Assembly (NCBI GenBank): GCA_021464415.1
Contig: CM038466.1
Span: forward strand, 29,976,833 to 30,040,832
From: Lonicera japonica
Taxonomy: Eukaryota > Streptophyta > Magnoliopsida > Dipsacales > Caprifoliaceae
Reading direction: 5' to 3'
DNA: 64,000 bases
Every line of letters starts with the position of its first letter. Within the stretch, counting starts at the first letter, position 1. The position numbers and the translations under genes are program-made. This document shows positions 1-12,848 of the stretch, piece after piece. Under the pieces are notes generated by a model. It saw only the letters and a program-made list of their open reading frames with translations. It had not been told where the DNA came from and ran no database searches.

Positions 1-910
1 AAATCACCGTTACCAATTCATGATTCCTCACTGACAGACTTAAACGGCGTAGTCAAAACGAAAACAACAAATCAAATCCATTAAAGATCTAAATCCATTT
101 GCTCTGTTAAATTGTGGTGAGAACATTCAAGCATGCAAGTCAAGATTCAAACAATCTGGGACTGGAATTTCTTCAACTTCGGATGAACCTTAATTATCAT
201 AGGCAAATTTCTCCATTTTGACCAAGTTCAAAGGTTTCATAAAATATGGTGACTTTAATGAATTAATCGTTAATATCGAAAATCTTTAAACAAAATTTAA
301 AAATCACCTTGAATCTAGTTTACAAACATTATTCTATTTGGCAATCTTTCAAAAGTTTAATTTAAAGATCTCGGCTTACCAGAGTTCTTGTAGAGGGTAT
401 AGCAACTTGAACAAGACACGTGTTGGCTTCCTATTTGTCTGTCATGGGTCGAATTGGATGTTAACGTGTCATATCAGCAGCTGCAATGTTTTTTCCTTTC
501 CAATTGTGGCTTTTCGTCTCTTTAAGCCACTTTTTGCTGTTATTTATACACTCTCAGATTTATTTCTTTTTCATAAGGCATCCCCCTCTCTACGTGCAAA
601 ATCACACTTCGAAGAATCATCTTCAAAGTTCTAAAGTTTCGCAAATAACATGTCCTATCAATACAGCGATGCTATTTCAAATAACGTTGGCGGTAACGAG
701 ACTCGGTACTTCATCCCTCCTCGCTCTGTTTCTTCGAGCGAGGTTTCTAAAAAGATCTACCAACTATAAATGGAGTTGACTAAACACATTTTCGAATTAG
801 AGGGTGCTTGGCACAAGTTGGACAGAGCCCTAGTTGATGGGGCTCATACTACCGCGGAGGTCGCCTAGTTAAGTGCTACTTTGAGTTCGGCGCGCTGCCT
901 TCAGGAATGC
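1..910 (+). pseudogene. Unassigned flank with a short broken reading frame
   Basis: This stretch precedes the plus-strand Athila-like LTR. I recognise no family. From an ATG at 650 one frame stays open to the LTR junction at 910 apart from stops at 767-769 and 866-868. The part after 770 has alternating hydrophobic and charged residues, as in a short coiled coil. Upstream sequence has a TATA-like stretch near 540-548. It may be the start of an older gene or retroelement ORF cut by the LTR insertion. Positions 1-640 show nothing else I can name. Confidence 0.25.
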
Positions 911-3459
911 TGATTGAGCCCAGAAATTGCATTTCTAATCCCTTAAACAAGGCTCAATTAACTTCTAGTTACAATCTAAAATCAGAAATTGCATGTAAAT
1001 TCAATTTAAGCATGAAAAAAAGGCATTGCATTGTATTTCTGTGTTACTAAGCCATTTTGCAGGCCTAAAGTGGTTAGAAAACTGAGGTTGGATGCAAGAT
1101 AGATGGTTGAATGCATAAAAGTGCAAGAAGAATGCCCAAAGGAGAAATCAATATTCATTCCGAGGCCCGAGACGAGGAAAACTCCGCAAACTACCCCCAG
1201 ACCACTAGCAAGAAGAGAATAAGCAAGTCCCCAAGAATGAATAAAGTGAATGCAAGTATCCAAGAGTGATTCCAAGATAAAATCTCAATTGAATCGATTT
1301 CGAAAGTTTCCGAGCAAAACCGAGAACTACCGTAAAAGGCCGAAAATTGTACCTGATCAAAGTTTTTATCCATTGAGAATTTGAAGAAATCTCTAGAAAT
1401 AAAAGTTGTAGAGATTTAAATTACCTACACGTAGGAGAAAATGGTGAATTAATCAGAGTTCGAAGCAAAAAATTATGTGCAAAAGAAGAAGTAGCAAAAG
1501 AAAAAAAAAATACATAAGGATCGATCCCCACATGGTGAGGATTGATCTCCATTTGAAATCTTGACCCGTTTCTTCAATGATTATTCAAGCCATGACTTGA
1601 GACACTTGTGTACCATATAAAATGTCATATATCTCATATTTTAGGGTACACAATAATTTAGAATTGATTAACAGAGAGGCAAAGAGTACCGTGACTTTCC
1701 TGGGAGCTTTTGCGCTGTATCTGACGATCGACTTTGAGAATTTCTTTCTTTAATTCCTTAAAACAATTGTTAGTTTAGTTTATTTATGATCTTTTGAGGC
1801 TGGAACATCGCTGTGATCAAAATTCAATTCATCATTCAATAAAATTTTTAATTCAAGTCTCAATTGCATAGTTGGTAAACCCTAATTTTATTTCAATTTG
1901 ATTGCTGTTAATTGTTTGTTTGTTTCGCTATTCATAGATTAGTTAATTTAGATCATATATATTATGAAATCAACCTTAAACCTACGTTTTTGGGGCTAGT
2001 TCTAGAGTTTATAAGTTTAGTTTTTTGGTTTTTCGATTTTTCGTCGATTTGTGCTTGATTTTTGTTTCATATTCAAATAGTTTATAATTTCTATGCTATT
2101 CATGTGTGATTCATTATTGATCATTAAGAATCTTATTTTTCAGAATTTTTAGGGTTTAGCTCGATTTTGTTCAGTTTTTAATTTGTTCACTGTTTTTGCC
2201 TTAAAATATTTGTTTTAAATCAGAATTGTGAAATTCAAAAGCCAAAAGTTTTCAAATATGATTTTTTATATTATTAGGTACATTATTAATATTTTTCATA
2301 ATTTCTAATATTATTTATATGTTTGGTTTGATTATGTCTTGTTAAATCATTTGTGAGGGATCCATAGTGAAAGATGCGTAATTAATCTTTGAATGTAATC
2401 CAATCTATGTTTGAATATGATCTTTTCATTGGTTTATAAATTACTTACTGAATGAATGAGTAATTTATTATCTTTGCATACATTAAAAACATGTTTCCAT
2501 AAGTTAACTCAAAAGTTTCATTTGATTAAGAACCGTGACAACGTCGATTCATGGATTTTTGCACTAAAATTCTAACACGGCTGATTTGAGGACGGTCTTT
2601 ATCCTCTAATTAGTTAAGTTGGTTTTTTAAGTGAATTGAATGGTTTGGTTTTGTTTTGGTATTTATTCATATAAGTGCCGAGAAAGTACCGGTTTTGACT
2701 TTCGTCATTTTTTTGAAGACAGATTTGCTTTGAATCACGTCCAAACCTATTCAAAACTTATATGAGTGTTAAGCTACTAATTTTTCTGAAGTTTAATTAA
2801 CTTGGATTATTTTTTTCACGCACTAGTAATATTAGGTTTTAAATTACACTTTTTCAAAGTCAAAAGCTTCATTGTCGAATTATGTTGCTCAAAGCTAGTC
2901 TATATAGTTTTTATCCTGCATGGGCTATCATATACATGTAGTAGCAATATAAATAGATGGTTGGAGAGTCTAGGAGCTGAATCTTAGAGAAAAATCTAGT
3001 TTAAATTTTGATTTGAATTACCCGATTGGACTAGTTTCGTACTCTCTAACTACGAATACCCCTAACGTTTGTTTCCCATTGTTTTAATTTAATTTAATAT
3101 TCTATTTTATTTAGTTTATTTATTTTTTTAGTTTATTTGCATGTTCCCTTAGTACATTTAGGAAACATTTTTTTTAGATAACTTGCACTTGTGAATTCCC
3201 TTTACTTTTTACACCTTAGGATTATATTTGCCTTTAGTTTTAGTTTAGTTGATTCGTAGTTTTAATTTTGTTTCAATATTCCTTCTTATTCCCCAAGTCT
3301 GTCATATTTTCCTTTCTTTCCCTTCTTCTTTCTCAGAAAGATAGCTAAAGAAATAGATTCCTTACCTTCCTTGTGGTTCGACTTTGAACTTTTTCAAGTA
3401 TACTATAACTTGACCACCTATGCTTAGGTGTATCAACTTTCTCTTTTTGGGTGTTGTCA
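911..3459 (+). repeat. 5' LTR of plus-strand Athila-like element (copy 1)
   Basis: This LTR of about 2.55 kb starts TGATTGAG, ends TTGTCA, and is followed nine bases later by a tRNA-Asp-type primer binding site. The same sequence recurs inverted at 13,720-16,359 and partly at 40,771-41,950, which fixes both ends. It contains a GGGGATCGATCC-like motif near 1,520. The matching 3' LTR is missing, so no target duplication can be paired. Confidence 0.82.
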
Positions 3460-3468
3460 AGTCACTTC

Positions 3469-3486
3469 TGGCGCCGTTGTCGGGGA
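3469..3486 (+). other. Primer binding site, tRNA-Asp type
   Basis: TGGCGCCGTTGTCGGGGA complements the 3' end of plant tRNA-Asp(GUC) with one mismatch. That primer is typical of Athila-lineage Ty3/gypsy elements. It lies nine bases after the LTR end. Confidence 0.8.
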
Positions 3487-3573
3487 AGGTCAACGGTTTC
3501 ATTTGTTTCTTTCTAGTTTATTTATTTCTTTATTTTCAATCCTAGGATTCTATATTAAGTATCTGCCTAGTAT

Positions 3574-5462
3574 ATGAAACCTTGGCTTCGTGGTCCTAAT
3601 AATTGCATTTTAAATAATCCTCTGCAAGAGTATCGTGTCATCCCTAACAAGTACAAGTTAGACGATAAATCTTCTGAAGCATCTAAGTCTTCCACTTCAA
3701 CCAATTCAGTTCCTCTTTCTTTTTCTTTTGATTCTATGAATAGTACTATTCTATAGGCATTTGAACACCCGATGGCTGATCAGAACGCTGAAGAACAAGC
3801 AGCAGCAGCACAAGCAGCACGAGCAGCTAATAATGGAGTTAACCAAGTAGTTCAAAACTCGAATCTTACTTTGCGTGAACTCCTACTTCCTGGCTGAAAT
3901 GCTACTCCTTCTTGCATTAATTTTTTAAATGATGCAAATAATTTCCATTTTCGCAATGGCATGATTCAACTTCGTTCGAAAGCGAACAAGCCTATCTTCA
4001 TATTCGAGAAGTTGAGGATGTATGTGCCACTTTTAATGACCAAAACTATTCTGAAGATACAATTAAGTTGAAATTATTTCCTTTCTCCTTAAAAGATAAA
4101 GCTAAGATTTGGTTTATCTCTCTACGCCCGAAATCCATCAACTCGTGGAAATAACTTCAAGAACAATTCCTCAAGAAATTCTTTCCTTTACATCTAACTT
4201 CCAACACGAAGAAGGAGATTCAAAACTTCTCCCAGAAGGATGATGAAACCTACTTTCAATGTTGAGAGCACTTCAAATATCTTCTTAATTCTTGTCCACA
4301 TCACGGCTATGAAAAGTGGAGAATCATCAGTGTCTTCTATGATGGTCTAGTTCCCTCTACTCGTCAGTTTGTTGAATATATGTGCAATGGACAATTCTTA
4401 TGAAATAGCCCTACAGATGCATAGGGATATCTGAAATGGCTTTCTGAAGTTTCTCAAGAATGAGAACCGAGTGCTAAGGCATGTATAACTAGAGTAAAGG
4501 TAGCACCAGCTAGTGTGTACCAACTGAAGGATAACGATGAAATCAGTGCTAAACTAGCTACTATTTGCCAAAAACTTGAATATTTAAAAATAAATAAAGG
4601 AGAACCAACTCCTAAGTAGTTTGTGGAGCAAGCTTGCAGTATTTGCGACACACTTGGTCATCTCACTAGTGATTGTCTAACCATCTCAGCTCTTAGAGAG
4701 ATGTTGAATATTGATGTCAATGCTGTCATGGCAATTGGTAAGTCCAATTCTTATGGGGATCAATATAACCCAATTTGGAGGAACCACCCCAACCTCAGTT
4801 GGTCTGGTAACCACTATAAAGGAAATCCCATGAAATCCTCTCAACCATTTCAACAGCTCCAGTCGAATTTCCAACCACCACCACTTCAACCATTTTATCA
4901 GCAGTCCCAACCTCCAGTTAGTTTTCAATCTCAATCGCAGTAGTATTAACAACTGCAAGGTTTGAATCCTAACTCTTATATTCCACCATATAGGAAAGTT
5001 CCTAAGGAGAATTTGCAAGGCATGTTCCAACAGATGCTGCAGATGATGAACCAGATGAAAGTTTTCATGAAGAATATTACTAATTAGAATGATTCGAATG
5101 GGAAGATAGTTTTTCCAACTCAACCTTAGCTTAATCCCAAAGACACTAACAACTCTTCTTTTTCTTCAGGCACTAAGAAATATCATGAAAAAGTCAAAGC
5201 TATCACTACTTTGAGGAGTGGTAGAGTTGTTGACAATCAAATAGAGCCACCTCCACCTGAATATGTTCAAACAAGAGGGGCGGAGGAAGAAGATGAAGAA
5301 GTTGAAACCAAGCAATACATTTTTACTGAAGCCTTGAGGGAAGCTGAGATAGCTAGGGAAGCTGAGATAGCTAAGGAAGCTGAGGCAAAATCCGAGAATG
5401 TGAAAGATGTTCTTGAAAAAGATGAAACTTCTATCCCTCACATTCCAGTTCCTTTTCCTTAA
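3574..5462 (+). pseudogene. Athila-like gag remnant
   Basis: Gag of the plus-strand Athila-like element: the structural protein that would form the particle and package RNA. It opens at the first ATG after the PBS. It includes an Ala/Gln-rich stretch (about 3,785-3,830), a decayed retrotransposon gag domain (about 3,950-4,450), and a zinc knuckle with C-x2-C-x4-H-x4-C spacing (about 4,632-4,675). A Gln/Pro-rich tract and then an acidic Glu/Ala-rich tail (5,270-5,460) follow. Many in-frame stops and at least one frame change make it non-functional. It leads directly into the protease remnant. Confidence 0.75.
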
Positions 5463-5465
5463 AGG

Positions 5466-5882
5466 TTGCAGAAACCGGCTAAAGATAACTGTAATTATGA
5501 GATTCTTGATCTTTTTAAGCAAGTGAAGATCAATATTCCTCTTTTGGATGCAATCAAGAAAATTCCTTCTTATGCTAAGTACAAGGATCCTGGTTGTCTT
5601 ACCATTACTTGTTACATTAGTGATCAAAGGATCGAACATGCTCTCCTGGATCTTGGTTCTTGTGTGAACTTACTCCCGTATTCTGTTTATCAACAATTAG
5701 GTTTGGGTGAGTTAAAACCCACGAGAATTATCTTGCAACTAGCTTACCGTTTCGAGAAAGTTCCACGAGGAGTAGTTAAAGATATTCTAGTTAAGGTTGA
5801 CAACTTTGTCTATCCAATTGACTTTGTTGTGCTAGATACTGACCTATGGCCAACATCGGTACCTAAATTCCCATCATTCTAA
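5466..5882 (+). pseudogene. Athila-like aspartic protease remnant
   Basis: An open stretch of 138 codons with a retropepsin-like core. The active-site motif reads DLGS, followed by CVNLLPYSVY and then LGLGELKPT, which is the usual Athila protease layout. The family cleaves the Gag-Pol polyprotein. The frame ends at a stop just after a VVLDTD stretch, and related sequence continues to about 6,070 in other frames. It is a broken part of pol. Confidence 0.75.
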
Positions 5883-6379
5883 GAAGACCCTTTCTTACTG
5901 CTATCAATGCCATTATCAGTGTTAGGAATGGTGTCATGAAGCTCTTGTTTGGAAATAAGACACTCGATGTCAATATTTTCTCAATTCCTGGACAGCCAGA
6001 TCTTGAAGAAGAAAATATTCGAGAAGTCGGTTACCTAGATACGGTCTTAGAAGAATACTTTAGTTTGTTGTAATATGAGGACCCAGTTGAGTCAATCTTG
6101 ACTCATTCTCTTCTGATTTTGAAGCTTATTCTTTTATCGAGAAGGAGATAAGTGAGGTAGTTTCTGATCTTAATTCCAGCAAAGATGCTGAAGAGCCTGA
6201 AGCAAAACAGACTATGTGGACTGAAAAGTTTGAAGAACTCCCCCTGAGTAATTCTTTAGTCACACCTTCTACTTTTGAAGCTCCCAAATTATAACTTAAG
6301 CCCTACCCCAGGAGCTAAAGTACGCCTTTTTAGGAGAATCTGAAACTTATCCTATCATAGTCTCAAGTAAGTTAAATTT

Positions 6380-7118
6380 CACTCAAGAGTTTGAGCTCTT
6401 GAAAGTTCTTAAATTACACAAAGATGCGTTAGGATGGACTATAGCTGATCCGAAAAGTATAAGGCCTGATATATGTACTCATAAGATATACCTTGAATAA
6501 GATGCTAAGCTATCTCGGCAGATGTAGAGGAGGCTAAATCCCAACATAAAAAAAAATAGTCCTACTCAGGTTGTGCCTGAGAAATCTGGCATAACTGTTA
6601 TTCCTTATGCTGAAAGTGAGCTAGTTTTCCCACGTATTACCACTAGATGGCGCATGTGCATTGATTATTGCAAGCTTAACTCTATAACCAGAAAGATCAT
6701 TTTTCACTCCCATTTCTTGATCAGACTTTGGGGAGAGTGGCTGGTATTATTTTTATAGTTTTCTAGATGGTTACAGTGGTTATAATCAAATAGAGATAGC
6801 TCCTGAAGATTGGGAGAAAACCATTTTCACTTGTCATTTTGGTACTTTTGTTTACAAGAGAATGCCTTTTGGCTTGTGTAATGCACCATCAACCTTTCAA
6901 AGGTGCGTTATGAGTATCTTTAGTGATATGGTAAAAACGTTTTTCGAAATTTTCTTAGATGATTTCTCTCTTTTTGGTGATTCTTTTTAGGATTATATAT
7001 AGAACCTGGAGAAAGTCTTGTTTCGTTGCAAGGACAATAAGCTTGTTTAGAATTTGGAAAAATGCCATTTCATGGTAACCCAAGGAATCGTTTTAGGTCA
7101 TATTGTCTCAATTGAATG
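6380..7118 (+). pseudogene. Athila-like reverse transcriptase remnant, first part
   Basis: Reverse transcriptase remnant in several frames. Recognisable blocks are MCIDYCKLN (about 6,655), LDGYSGYNQIEIAPED (about 6,765), RMPFGLCNAPSTFQRC (about 6,860) and the catalytic region, where FLDD stands in for the usual Y-x-D-D (about 6,953-6,964). Stops and shifts are frequent. The domain is interrupted at 7,118 by a Copia-type solo LTR and resumes at 8,729. Confidence 0.8.
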
Positions 7119-8728
7119 TGTTGACCTAGAAAGTCTTAATCTTATTTTGATAATGACAAAAAGTTAATCATGTGTATTTTTACATGTATTTTAAATGTAT
7201 TTGGTTTAAACCGATTTTACAAGCTGCATTGTTTTTCCTGAAATATCCCGAGAAATAAAATCGAAACCTTATCAAGTGTATCACCACTTCACGAGATTCT
7301 CTATACTCTCACATGAACTCATGCAATTCATGAAGATCAAAGATCAAAGGAATATATGAAAAAGTTTCAAGGCAAATAATGCAAGTGAAGATCATATTGA
7401 AGAAACAAATCAAAGCATTTGAAGACTCGTTAATTCGATAATTGAGTGAGTGCTTAGGATTTATGTTAAGTTTCTTGATTGATCAATATCTATAGCTCAA
7501 ACATATTCATGCAACTTTTAAAGATTGATTCAAACAAGCTTGAAATTGAATTTCTTTGAAAAACATCATTTTACAAAGACTGAGTTTCAAAATAAACTCA
7601 TATTAATTTTAAATGATCATATTTTAAGCTCTCATAAAAATAGGTATCTTAGAAACATATCTTTGAGGTTCACAAATTACTAGAATTGTATTTGGAACTA
7701 AATTGCTAAATTACAAAAATAGTTTTATTTTACATTTAAAATTTGCTCAGTTTTTGCACAGCTTTAATCTAACAGTCTAATGAAGGCTTTCCGGACTCTG
7801 GTCATTTTGAAATTTTTATAGTAGTTAGAAAACATATCTTATCACTTTTGACTAAAATTTAAGCATGATTCAATAGCCAGATTAAGAGATCTTATCAAAA
7901 CAATTTGAATTTCTAGTCAACAAAACTAGTTGTTGGAAAGTTTGAAAATGTATACCTTTGACCCAAAACCTTTCTTAATCACCCCTAACGGCCATATACT
8001 TTTGGGAGCTATATATATGAGGTCTTAGACATGTTATAATATACTTGAATCATTCTACAAACTCATTTTACATATATACAAAGTTATTCAAGTATTCAAT
8101 TCATTTCATTGATCATATTCTTCATCTTTGAGCTTATTTATTGATCAATCTTGATAACTCTAGTGTGAGCTTCATTTGTAATCTTCAAATACACTTGAGA
8201 GTTATTGTTCAACGGTGTGAATCACCAAACTATCTTTATTCATCAATTGTGAGAGGTTTAACTCATAGGATAGTAAGAAGGTTAATTCTTGTGTTGAGTG
8301 TGGTGAGTAGAATCATATTTGTTGAGTGTGGTGAGTAGAATCACACTTGTAGAGTGTTATGAGAAGAACAACACTTGTTGAGTGCAGTGAGAAAGATTAC
8401 ACTTGTAAATGTTTGATTTTCACTCGGAAGAAAATCGATTTTAGTGGAACTTCTCGGCGCACTATCCGGGTGCAGACGTATGGTCTAAACAATCGAACCG
8501 CGAGAACAAAACATCATAGTCTCACTCGGTTCAATCTCTCTAACCCAAGATCTTTATTTACTTGCATTTATATTTATTGCTTGTTCTTGAGATTGATTAC
8601 TTTGCATATGTCCTTGATATTCATTGAGTTAAAGTTTTATTCTTAAAAATTTTCTTGAAACTTTTTAATTCCTCATTAAGTTTCAAAAACCCTATTCACC
8701 CCCCTCTAGGGTCATTATCCAACCAACA
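7119..8728 (+). mobile_element. Copia-type solo LTR (1,610 bp)
   Basis: A sequence beginning TGTTG and ending CAACA is flanked by a perfect 5-bp duplication, GAATG (7,114-7,118 and 8,729-8,733). It splits the Athila-like RT in mid-domain. No internal coding region is present, so it is a solo LTR left by LTR-LTR recombination. The end, with its CACCCCCCTCTAGGG stretch, looks like many plant Ty1/copia LTRs, which is a pattern match only. Positions 8,200-8,400 hold imperfect short repeats around TTGTTGAGTG. Orientation is taken from that 3' end. Confidence 0.85.
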
Positions 8729-9280
8729 GAATGAATCCAAGTGGATAAGGCTAAAATTGACCTTAATGCTAATTTGCCAGCTCCCAAAACTGTCAAAGAG
8801 GTTCAATCATTTCTGGAACATGTTAGTTTCTATAGGAGTCTTATCAAAGATTTTAATTCTATCTCTCGACCTCTTTGTAACCTGCTTGCTAAGGATGCAC
8901 TATTTGAATGGACTTCTGCGTGTCAAAAAACTTTCGACAAGTTTAAGAAAATGCTCACAGCTGTACCCATTGTGTAACCACATGATTGGAGTTTACCATC
9001 AAAGCTTATGTGCGACGCTAGTAATTATGCCATTAAAGTTGTCTTAGGTCAAAGGAAGGACAAGAAGCCCCATGTCATTTACTACGCTAGCCGAAATTTA
9101 AATAATACTCGGTTGAACTATTCCACGACTGAGAAAGAGTTGCTAACAATTATTTTTGCTGTAGATAAGTTTCATCTTACCTTATTGGATCACCAATTAT
9201 CTGCTTTACTGATCAATCAGCAAATAAGTATCTTCTCACGAAGAAAGATGCGAAACCAAGATTAATTAAATTGATCATAC
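8729..9280 (+). pseudogene. Athila-like RT end and RNase H remnant
   Basis: The RT thumb and connection resume after the solo LTR, with LPAPKTVKEVQSFL and ISRPLCNLLAKDA near 8,770-8,900. A Ty3-type RNase H follows: MCDASNYAIKVVLGQ (about 9,008) then YSTTEKELLTIIFAVDKF (about 9,120-9,170). A stop lies between them near 8,975, and the frame is lost after 9,265. RNase H would remove the RNA strand of the RNA-DNA hybrid. Confidence 0.78.
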
Positions 9281-9559
9281 TGCTCTAAGAATTTGACTTG
9301 ATTATCAAAGATAATAAATGAGTAGAGAATGTGGTAGCCGATCACTTATCTAGGCTCATTACCCAAGTTCGAGACACAACTGACTTACCTATTCAAGAAA
9401 GTTTTTCAGATTTTGCCTTGATATGCGGATATTGTGAATTATCTCGTCACATGAAAGGTTCATGATTGGCTACGTCAAGAGCAAAATTGATTATTTACTT
9501 TAGTGAAGAATTACTATTTCTATGACCTGTACTTGTACAACTATTGTCTTGATTAAATA

Positions 9560-10636
9560 TTTCGAAGATGTGTCCTAAAAGAGGAAACTAAATCCATCAT
9601 GTATGCTTGTCATGAAGCAGCATACGAGGGCCATTTTTCTTTCCGCAAGATAACTAACAAAATTTTGTAGTGTGATTTCTACTGGCCTACTATTTTCAAA
9701 GACGTGAATAATCTCTGTAGAATGTGCACTCGTTGTCAGATGTTAGTTGCCAATTCAAGAAGGAACATGATGCCTTTAACTAATATCATCTCAGTTGAAA
9801 TTTTTGACTGTTGTGATATAGATTACATGGGGCCATTTTCACCTTTGTTTGGGCACCAATACTTTCTTGTCGCTATCAAATACGTGTCTAAATAATGATC
9901 ATTTCACGGTCATTACATTCCTTAAATAGAATATCCTTTCTAGGTTTAGCACGCCAAAAATGATAATAAGTGATTAAGGCAGTCACTTTTGTAACAAACC
10001 GTTCGATAAATTGATGCGGCGTTATGGAATAAATCACCGAGTCTCTTTGGCTTATCACCTACAGACAAACAGGCAAGCTGAACTAGCCAACAGATAGATC
10101 AAGAAAATCTTTGAGAAAACAGTCAATGTTAATCGGAGAGATTGGTCTATTCGTTTGACATATGCCGGTTGGTTTATGGTAAGGCATGTCATCTCCCTCT
10201 GGAGATTGAACATAAGGCATTCTGGGTTATCAAAGTTACGAACTTCGATCTTCGAGTGAGTGGTAAAGAAAGGAACTTGCAATTGAATGAACTTGAAGAA
10301 TTACGCTATAATGTGAATGATAATTCTAGAATTTTCAAGGAAAAGACAAAGTGTCTCCATGATCAGAGAATTCTAAGGAAGAATTTCGAGTCCGGACAGA
10401 AAGTTTTACTTATGATTCAAGGCTCCATTTATTTTTTGAAAAACTTCTATCAAAATTAATGGCCTGATCCATTCAAAATTCATACAATCTTTTTTTATGG
10501 AACAGTGGAATTGGAGAATCCAAAAGATAGTACATTTAAAGTCAATGGGCATCGATTAAAGCCATTCTTGGAAAAACTTGATAATAATGAGGAGAGCAAT
10601 GAGTTGGGGGAACCTAACTATGATGTTACTGGATGA
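9560..10636 (+). pseudogene. Athila-like integrase remnant
   Basis: The zinc-binding region is seen as H-x3-H near 9,610-9,640 and CTRC near 9,727. The core follows with IDYMGPFSP (about 9,820), then a decayed second Asp region near 9,960-10,000. The C-terminal part reads [18 protein letters not shown] (about 10,172) and [12 protein letters not shown] (about 10,280), a signature of Athila integrases. It ends with FKVNGHRLKPFLEKL near 10,540. Several stops and frame changes make it non-functional. Confidence 0.78.
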
Positions 10637-11292
10637 TCAATAAGGAGTTGTCGCACTTTGTATAATTTGTATACTTCTGTATACAGTTATTGCATATTCG
10701 TTTTTATTTTCATTGTTTCATGCGTTTCATTACCATTCTTTATTGGTAATCTCAAATCCCAATTCAAACCACTAATTTTTCGAATTTACACATTGTATAA
10801 ACCGTCTCGGTTAACGCTGTGTAAATTGATTTGCAATACAAGGACTATGACGTTCTGAGTTGGGGGAGGGAGAAACCATTAAATTCTGTGCATTTAATTG
10901 TTTCATAGTGTTCTGACGAATTCAATAATTTTTTTTTCATTTATTTAATTATTTTTGGCTTTTTAGAGTATCACCCGATTAAAAAAAGGTTAAATTTTAA
11001 AAATATGAAATAAAGCATTTAGAAAATCTACTATCTTTTTTTAAAATATTACTTGATACTATTTTTAGTGGCCTCGGGGGAGAAGTCTAAAAAAATGCGG
11101 GGATCTATCTCCATGTAAGGATCTATCCTCGCACCCTTTTTAAATTTATTTGTTTCCTTCTCTTCCCCTCTCTCCCGCCAAACCACCCACCTCCACACCC
11201 ATTCTTCTTCTTTCTTCTTCCTTCCATCTTCTTCCATTTTCTTTCTTCCTCCATTCCCACACCACCAAGCTTTATTAATCAATATTTTCTCG
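10637..11292 (+). other. Athila-like non-coding spacer with purine tract
   Basis: Spacer between integrase and the third ORF. GTTGGGGGAGGGAG at about 10,859-10,872 resembles the polypurine tract next to the inverted 3' LTR at 16,360-16,371, so it may be an internal purine tract. GGGGATCTATCTCC near 11,098 echoes a motif in the LTRs. No gene is seen. Confidence 0.5.
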
Positions 11293-12848
11293 ATGTCACC
11301 ACGCACACAACCACTCAAGCCAACTCGGGTTAAGCCCACGATCCCAAGTGGAGTCGAAGCAGGTTTTAGATCTACCGCTGACCGTCGTTGGTATAAGTCC
11401 GTATTTCGCACCCGAGGGGTCTCGATAGAGCGTCCTTTAAAGGAGAGACCTATAGATGGTGACCCATTTCTTTATCGCATTATTCTTACACACTAGAGTT
11501 GCTATGCTGCACTGAGGGTCCCTTATGAGGTCAACGCCACGCCGTGTCTCGAGCTTGTGGCTAGTCTGATGCGTGGGGGTCCCCACCACTACGTCGCATT
11601 TGTTCGAGGAATTCGTATTGATCTTACACCCGAGTTTATTTCTGAGGTTATGGGTGTCACGCTGGTGCCCAACTTTGAGTGCCCATACTTATTAGGCACT
11701 CCCGGTATGCCTACGCCCACAAAGGTCACTATCACTCTTTACGGTACATCCATAGAGTGGGATGGCTCTGGTCTATCTTCTCCAAGATCGACTAGCACCT
11801 CAATTTTTGGATTTTCATCTAGTTTTGGTCGGTTGTATCTTTCTTACGACTAAAAAATGAAGATATTTTTATGGATTGCTCGTATCTTCTACACGATGGT
11901 CAGCAATAAGTGCATGGATTTATGTCGGTGTTGGATTGAGGCAATTGCAGTCGGGATGGAGGATGTTAGGAAGTTTGTTTCGTGTGGAATTATCATCACC
12001 CGTCCTTGTACTTATAGAGGTATATAGAGGGCGGCGAATGATGAGATGATTTTTTTAGAGGCCCACTTGGCGCTGCTTCTGCCATGAGATCTAAAGTGCA
12101 GAAGAGGATTAGAGGGGAGGCTGCATAGGGGCCGATAAGTGAGGATATTGAGGAGGAGGACACTTTTGACATTTTTACTACTGATCTGCCACCATCATCA
12201 GCCGGTACATCACAGGTTGGCCCATCCCAAACTTATGGAGGCGGCGAGGCCCCAATTATGGACGATCTGATGCACATGATGGAGCATATGCTCAAGGGGC
12301 AGAAAGAGCTCCGGATTCAGTTTCAGAGGCAAGTAAAGATAGAGGAAGAAAAACACATGCAAAGCTTAAGGAGTCGTTATATAAAGCTATCAGCCTTGGT
12401 CAACCGCATTGACCGGTCTGTCTCTAGCATGGATAGATCATTGGTCGAGTTTTTAGCTAGGACACTAGAAGGCCACGATGTTGATGAGTCCGAGTGTTCT
12501 GAGGAGAGTAGTGAGGATGAGTCAGATGGTGATAGATGGTAATCGGTTTACTTATGATCCATTGGTATTTCGAGAGAAGCTATCCGATGATGATGTTCAG
12601 TATGAGGAGGATGAGAATAATTACATAGACATCGATGTTGAGATGTCTGAGGATATTGAATCATGTGAAAAAGCTACAAGTGTGTGGAAGTCAAGTTCAT
12701 CTACACCAATTGCTACTAAAGATCAATTTGATTATGACCCTACTGGGCCATCGGATTGGGAATCTGATAATTCTATGAAGGAAGTTGATTAACCTGAGAA
12801 GGATCAATCTGATTCATCTGCGGGAGCCCCTTTTCACGTTAGAATGAA
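11293..12848 (+). pseudogene. Athila-like third ORF (env-position) remnant
   Basis: A post-integrase ORF in the position of the so-called env-like ORF of Athila elements. The first part (11,293-11,853) has a stop at 11,494-11,496 and then an open stretch with MRGGPHHYVAFVRGIRIDL, resembling the putative plant transposon protein family. The second part (12,258-12,792) is acidic and Ser/Asp-rich after a short helical stretch. Frame changes near 11,850-12,250 break it. It ends abruptly at about 12,848, where the minus-strand copy continues (39,890-39,900), so copy 1 is truncated here. Its function is unknown. Confidence 0.65.

Noticed and set aside
1006..1373. Two minus-strand ORFs (60-89 codons) with hydrophobic stretches, and the similar plus ORF at 15,893-16,078
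   Set aside because: All lie inside copies of the Athila-like LTR. They are hydrophobic because the sequence is T-rich, and they are not conserved as ORFs between copies.
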